Notes under the pieces: generated by a model | The model's input: the letters and a program-made list of their open reading frames with translations, nothing else | Told to the model about the DNA's origin: nothing | The model's database searches: none | Shown here: positions 5,657 through 8,286 of the stretch, piece after piece | Layout: each line of letters starts with the position of its first letter | How positions within the stretch are numbered: the first letter of the stretch is position 1 | Program-made: the position numbers and the translations under genes | Assembly (NCBI GenBank): GCA_958418185.1 | Contig: CATZEP010000056.1 | Coordinates: forward strand, 1 to 8,286 | From: an uncultured Collinsella sp. | GTDB lineage: Bacteria; Actinomycetota; Coriobacteriia; Coriobacteriales; Coriobacteriaceae | Direction: 5' to 3' | Length of the DNA: 8,286 nt

Positions 5657-7274
5657 GCTGCAGGTTTCCAACATTGCGCTCATTCGCGAGGCGACGTTGG
5701 TTCCGAGCACGGGTCTAACGGTTCTGACTGGAGAAACCGGCGCCGGTAAGACCGCGCTGCTCTCGGCACTCAAGCTTATTTTGGGCGAGCGTGCGGATTC
5801 GTCGACGGTGCGCGAGGGCGAGGCACTTGCCAGCGTCGAGGCGCGCCTGTTTGACGGACCGCACGACGCGGAGGGCTTCACCGTGCAGCGCGGCCTTTCT
5901 GCCGAGGGCCGCAGCCGCGTAAAAATTGACGGCCGCATCGCCAGCGTGCGCGAACTTTCGGAGCGCGTCGGTGTGATGATGGATCTTTGCGGTCAGCACG
6001 AGCACCAGCGCCTGCTCGACCCGGCGCACCACGTTGCCATGGTCGATGCTTGGGCTGGGCGCGCGGCGCTTGAGGCGCTCGGGAAGTATCGCACCTGCTT
6101 TAAGGCTTCGCGTGCCGCCGCCAAGGAGCTTCGCCGTGTGGAGGAAGCCTTGCGTGCGCAGGGGAGTCGCGTTGAGGAGGCGCGCTTCGCCCTGGAGCGC
6201 ATCGCCGAGGTCGACCCCAAGCCGGGTGAGTATGAGGAGCTCGAGGAGCTGCTGCCGCGCTCCGAGCATGCTGAGGTGTTGGTGGCCACGGCCAACGATG
6301 CCCATGCATCGCTTGCAGCTGAAGGGGGAGCGCTCGATGCCCTGAATAGTGCCGTGGCGGAGCTTTCCCGCATGGCGGCCGTCGACCGCAAGCTGGGTGA
6401 TATCGCCGATGCGCTTTCGGATGCCTGTATCTCGCTTGAGGATTGTGCCAACGAGCTGCGCACCTATCGCGATGGGGTCGCCTTCGATCCGCGCGAGCTG
6501 GCTCGTATGCGCGAGCGCTATTCCGATCTTAAGGCCCTACTGCGTCAGTGGGGGCCCACCATGGACGATGTCTTTGCCATGCGCGACCGCTCACAAGAGC
6601 TGTTGTCGCTGGTCGATGATGGTGATGAGCGGATCAAGAAGGCTCGCGAGGCGCTCGGGTGTGCCGAACGCGAGCTTTTTGCTGCTGCCAAGGCGCTTAA
6701 ACGCGTGCGGAATACCGCAGCCCCTCGCTTTTGCCACGAGGTTGGCCGTCAGATGGCGCGCCTGGAGATGGGCGACGCCGAGCTCGTTTGGGAGTCGCGC
6801 GATCTTCCGCGTGCCGAATGGACGCTGGCGGGGCCTTCGAGCTATGAGCTTTTGTATCGCAGTGGTGCCGGATTGACGCCGCGCCCCCTGCGCCGCATTG
6901 CGTCGGGCGGCGAGCTGAGCCGCGTCATGCTGGCGAGCAAGGTCGTTCTCGGTAACGCGGACGGCGTGGATACGCTGGTGTTCGACGAGGTCGATGCCGG
7001 TGTCGGCGGCTCTACAGCACGTGCCCTCGCGAGCGTGCTGGCAGATCTCGCCGCTACGCATCAGGTGATTGTCGTAACCCACCTGGCGCAGGTCGCTGTC
7101 ATGGCCGACAAACACTACGTGGTGAGCAAAGAGCCCGGCGACGTTCCCCAGACGCATCTGGATGAGGTGGCCGGGGACGCCCGCATCGCAGAGATCGCCC
7201 GTATGCTGAGTGGCGATCAATCTGAGGCAAGCCTGGCACATGCCAAGCAGATGTTGGAAGAGGCTCGAGGTTAG
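5646..7274 (+). CDS. recN: DNA repair protein RecN (SMC-like ATPase)
   Basis: RecN is a cohesin-like ATPase that acts early at double-strand breaks with RecA. The 542-residue length is normal. The N-terminal ATPase half carries Walker A GETGAGKT (29-36) and the GQHEHQ motif (116-121). Residues about 145-385 form the coiled-coil arm, rich in Glu, Arg, Ala and Leu. The C-terminal half carries the ABC signature SGGELSR (420-426), Walker B TLVFDEVDAGVGG (443-455) and the switch histidine in THLAQVA (478-484). Walker A ends in threonine where serine is commonest; this is tolerated. The ATG at 5646 has CGGAG at 5634-5638 and lies inside the end of nadK. A seven-base-pair hairpin (7261-7267 with 7277-7283) straddles the stop codon but has no T tract; the real terminator lies 140 bases later. 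It is the last gene of the operon. Confidence 0.97.
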   Translation: MIDELQVSNIALIREATLVPSTGLTVLTGETGAGKTALLSALKLILGERADSSTVREGEALASVEARLFDGPHDAEGFTVQRGLSAEGRSRVKIDGRIASVRELSERVGVMMDLCGQHEHQRLLDPAHHVAMVDAWAGRAALEALGKYRTCFKASRAAAKELRRVEEALRAQGSRVEEARFALERIAEVDPKPGEYEELEELLPRSEHAEVLVATANDAHASLAAEGGALDALNSAVAELSRMAAVDRKLGDIADALSDACISLEDCANELRTYRDGVAFDPRELARMRERYSDLKALLRQWGPTMDDVFAMRDRSQELLSLVDDGDERIKKAREALGCAERELFAAAKALKRVRNTAAPRFCHEVGRQMARLEMGDAELVWESRDLPRAEWTLAGPSSYELLYRSGAGLTPRPLRRIASGGELSRVMLASKVVLGNADGVDTLVFDEVDAGVGGSTARALASVLADLAATHQVIVVTHLAQVAVMADKHYVVSKEPGDVPQTHLDEVAGDARIAEIARMLSGDQSEASLAHAKQMLEEARG

Positions 7275-7349
7275 AACGAGCCTGCGGTGTTGGTGGACAA
7301 ATAACAGAAATTCTTGCCTCGCCACTTGCCTGTCTAGCCTGACCGTCAA

Positions 7350-7380
7350 AAAACTATGCCTGTTTACTATGATGAATCGG
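7350..7380 (+). repeat. Left arm of a 31/32-base imperfect inverted repeat
   Basis: The arm begins AAAACTATGCC at 7350 and ends ATCGG at 7380. It matches the reverse complement of 7470-7501 at 29 positions, with two mismatches and one single-base gap. It lies in the recN 3' region, 34 bases ahead of the terminator hairpin. The rest of 7275-7349 holds no gene that I can support. Confidence 0.85.
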
Positions 7381-7401
7381 CGTAGCTCGAGCACAGCTAA
7401 A

Positions 7402-7446
7402 AAAGTAAAAAGAAAACCGCAGGTAGAACCCCTGCGGTTATCTTTT
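7402..7446. terminator. Bidirectional intrinsic terminator between recN and the rpiR-type gene
   Basis: AACCGCAGG (7415-7423) pairs perfectly with CCTGCGGTT (7431-7439) around a seven-base loop. On the plus strand it is followed by ATCTTTT (7440-7446), ending the efp-recN transcript. On the minus strand the stem is followed by a long T-rich tract, the complement of the A run at 7402-7416, ending the convergent regulator transcript. The minus-strand signal looks the stronger. Confidence 0.88.
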
Positions 7447-7469
7447 AAAACACGATGTGGTCGCATATT

Positions 7470-7501
7470 CCGATTTCATCGTAGTAAACCGGCATAGTTT
7501 T
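7470..7501 (-). repeat. Right arm of the 31/32-base inverted repeat
   Basis: This is the inverted counterpart of 7350-7380. Read on the minus strand it begins AAAACTATGCC and ends ATCGG, so it stands 30 bases before the terminator hairpin in the regulator transcript. The arm is bounded by its own short palindrome, TTCCGAT (7468-7474) and ATCGGAA (7502-7508). The stretch up to the regulator stop codon (7502-7534) is otherwise featureless. Confidence 0.85.
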
Positions 7502-7534
7502 ATCGGAACGGTACATAACGACCCCTGATAAAAC

Positions 7535-8286
7535 CTACTCCACGACCTTATCCGGCTGGATGAGCTCCTCGTAGTAGCTGATATGCTCGCGGGCGTCTTC
7601 AATCTCGGGCAGCAGGAAGTTGTAGATAACCTCGATTATCATCGTGGCACTCATCTTGGAGAACGCAAAGTCGCCCGTGGTGAGCAGTGCCTCGTGGTTC
7701 ACAGTATTAAAGGTGTAGTCGGCCAGGCGAGCAAGCGGGGACTTGCTGTCGCTGCTGATGACGACTACGGTGGCACCGCAGTCGCGAGCTGCTTTTGCCA
7801 TGCGATTCAGTCGGCGCGACTTGCCGGAGTTCGAGATCAGCACGATGACATCTCCAGGGCTCAACGTGAGCGCGAAACCAATCGAGGTCTCGCTGATGGT
7901 GCTTGCCATGCAGCGAAGGCCCAGCTGCGAAAACTTAAATGTCGCGTCGAGCGCGACGGCGTTGGTGTTGCCTACGGCTGCAAACTCGATAGCCCCTGCG
8001 TTCTTAAACGCGTGCACGACGGCTGTCAGCGGGTTGTGATCAATGCCATCGATAGTCGCATTGAGTTCGCTGACCTTGGCAGCGAGAATATTCTTGAGGC
8101 TCTGCTCCATATTGTCGAGCGAGACCTCGTCGGTGAGGCCTTCATTGCGCTGGCTTTCCAGATCGCGCGCTAGTGAAAACTGGAAACTGCGAAAACTGCC
8201 AAAACCCAGTTTGCGGCAGAAGCGCGAGACGGTTGCTTCGGAGGTTGCAGCGGCGCGCGAAAGCTGGGCGGCTGTCAGACGCGGGG
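7535..8286 (-). CDS. MurR/RpiR family transcriptional regulator with SIS domain, N-terminus outside window
   Basis: The reading frame stays open from its TAG (7535-7537) to the window's right edge, so the ATG at 8108-8110 is internal and about 30 N-terminal residues are missing. The visible 249 residues begin with the RpiR helix-turn-helix: LTAAQLSRAAATSEATVSRF (3-22) and CRKLGFGSFRSF follow the family pattern closely. A linker leads to a sugar isomerase (SIS) domain at about 85-225, with AAVGNTNAVALDATFKFSQLG (two overlapping parts, 102-122), the phosphosugar-binding SNSGKS (151-156) and VVVISSDSKSPLARLADYTF (173-192). Such proteins sense a phosphosugar or amino-sugar phosphate and usually regulate neighbouring sugar uptake or catabolic genes. 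No such genes lie in the window, so the ligand cannot be named. It is convergent with recN and ends in the shared bidirectional terminator. Confidence 0.92.
   Translation of the reverse strand, partial: PRLTAAQLSRAAATSEATVSRFCRKLGFGSFRSFQFSLARDLESQRNEGLTDEVSLDNMEQSLKNILAAKVSELNATIDGIDHNPLTAVVHAFKNAGAIEFAAVGNTNAVALDATFKFSQLGLRCMASTISETSIGFALTLSPGDVIVLISNSGKSRRLNRMAKAARDCGATVVVISSDSKSPLARLADYTFNTVNHEALLTTGDFAFSKMSATMIIEVIYNFLLPEIEDAREHISYYEELIQPDKVVE

Noticed and set aside
4754..5938. 394-codon open frame on the minus strand across nadK and the start of recN
   Set aside because: It crosses two overlapping genes with unmistakable motifs on the plus strand, and its product shows no recognisable fold or ribosome site.
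7313..7331. Direct repeat CTTGCCT (two copies 12 bases apart) as a possible repeat array or operator
   Set aside because: There are only two short copies with a loose third partial match, too little to support an array or binding site.
6591..7466. 291-codon open frame on the minus strand across the recN 3' end
   Set aside because: It is antisense to the RecN signature and Walker B motifs and runs through the bidirectional terminator.
7210..7497. 95-codon open frame on the plus strand at the recN end and intergenic region
   Set aside because: It starts inside recN in another frame, reads through the terminator hairpin and repeat arms, and yields a basic product of no known pattern.
8108..8110. 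ATG on the minus strand as the start of the RpiR-type regulator
   Set aside because: The frame continues upstream to the window edge and encodes a clear RpiR helix-turn-helix, so this methionine is internal.

Overview
The window reads as a chromosomal segment of a high-GC Gram-positive anaerobe of the Coriobacteriia, most like Collinsella. This placement is an inference from GC-rich codon use, TTG starts, strong AGGAGG-type ribosome sites and gene order, not from a database match. The order is a condensed mix of two known neighbourhoods. The Bacillus block runs aroQ-pepP-efp-accB-accC-yqhY-nusB-folD-xseA-xseB-ispA-dxs-tlyA-argR-recN. The actinobacterial block runs tlyA-ppnK-recN, as in Mycobacterium.

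Layout. From 1 to 756 lies the 3' part of a gene whose product aligns with the C-terminal two thirds of 3-dehydroquinate synthase (AroB) but lacks all three expected zinc ligands. From 889 to 2019 is an intact M24 Xaa-Pro peptidase, closed by a very clear intrinsic terminator (2043-2085). A fresh promoter (-10 at 2117-2122) then starts a tightly packed seven-gene operon: efp, an Asp23/YqhY-like gene, nusB, xseB, tlyA, nadK and recN (2180-7274). Its junctions are overlaps or gaps of a few bases, except the 24-base gap after efp. The window ends with a convergent MurR/RpiR-type sugar-responsive regulator on the minus strand (7535-8286), whose first residues lie outside.

The operon groups general information-processing functions: translation through polyproline stretches (EF-P), antitermination and rRNA transcription (NusB), exonuclease VII small subunit (XseB), rRNA 2'-O-methylation (TlyA), NADP synthesis (NadK) and double-strand-break repair (RecN). 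The shared promoter suggests growth-linked expression.

Most of the window is ordinary housekeeping sequence. Two items stand out. The first is the AroB-like protein with a dismantled active site in an intact reading frame. The second is a 152-base nested palindrome between recN and the regulator gene: a bidirectional terminator sits at the exact centre of a 31/32-base imperfect inverted repeat, so both convergent transcripts carry the same motif about 30 bases before their terminator. I found no CRISPR array, tRNA, rRNA, insertion sequence or prophage gene.
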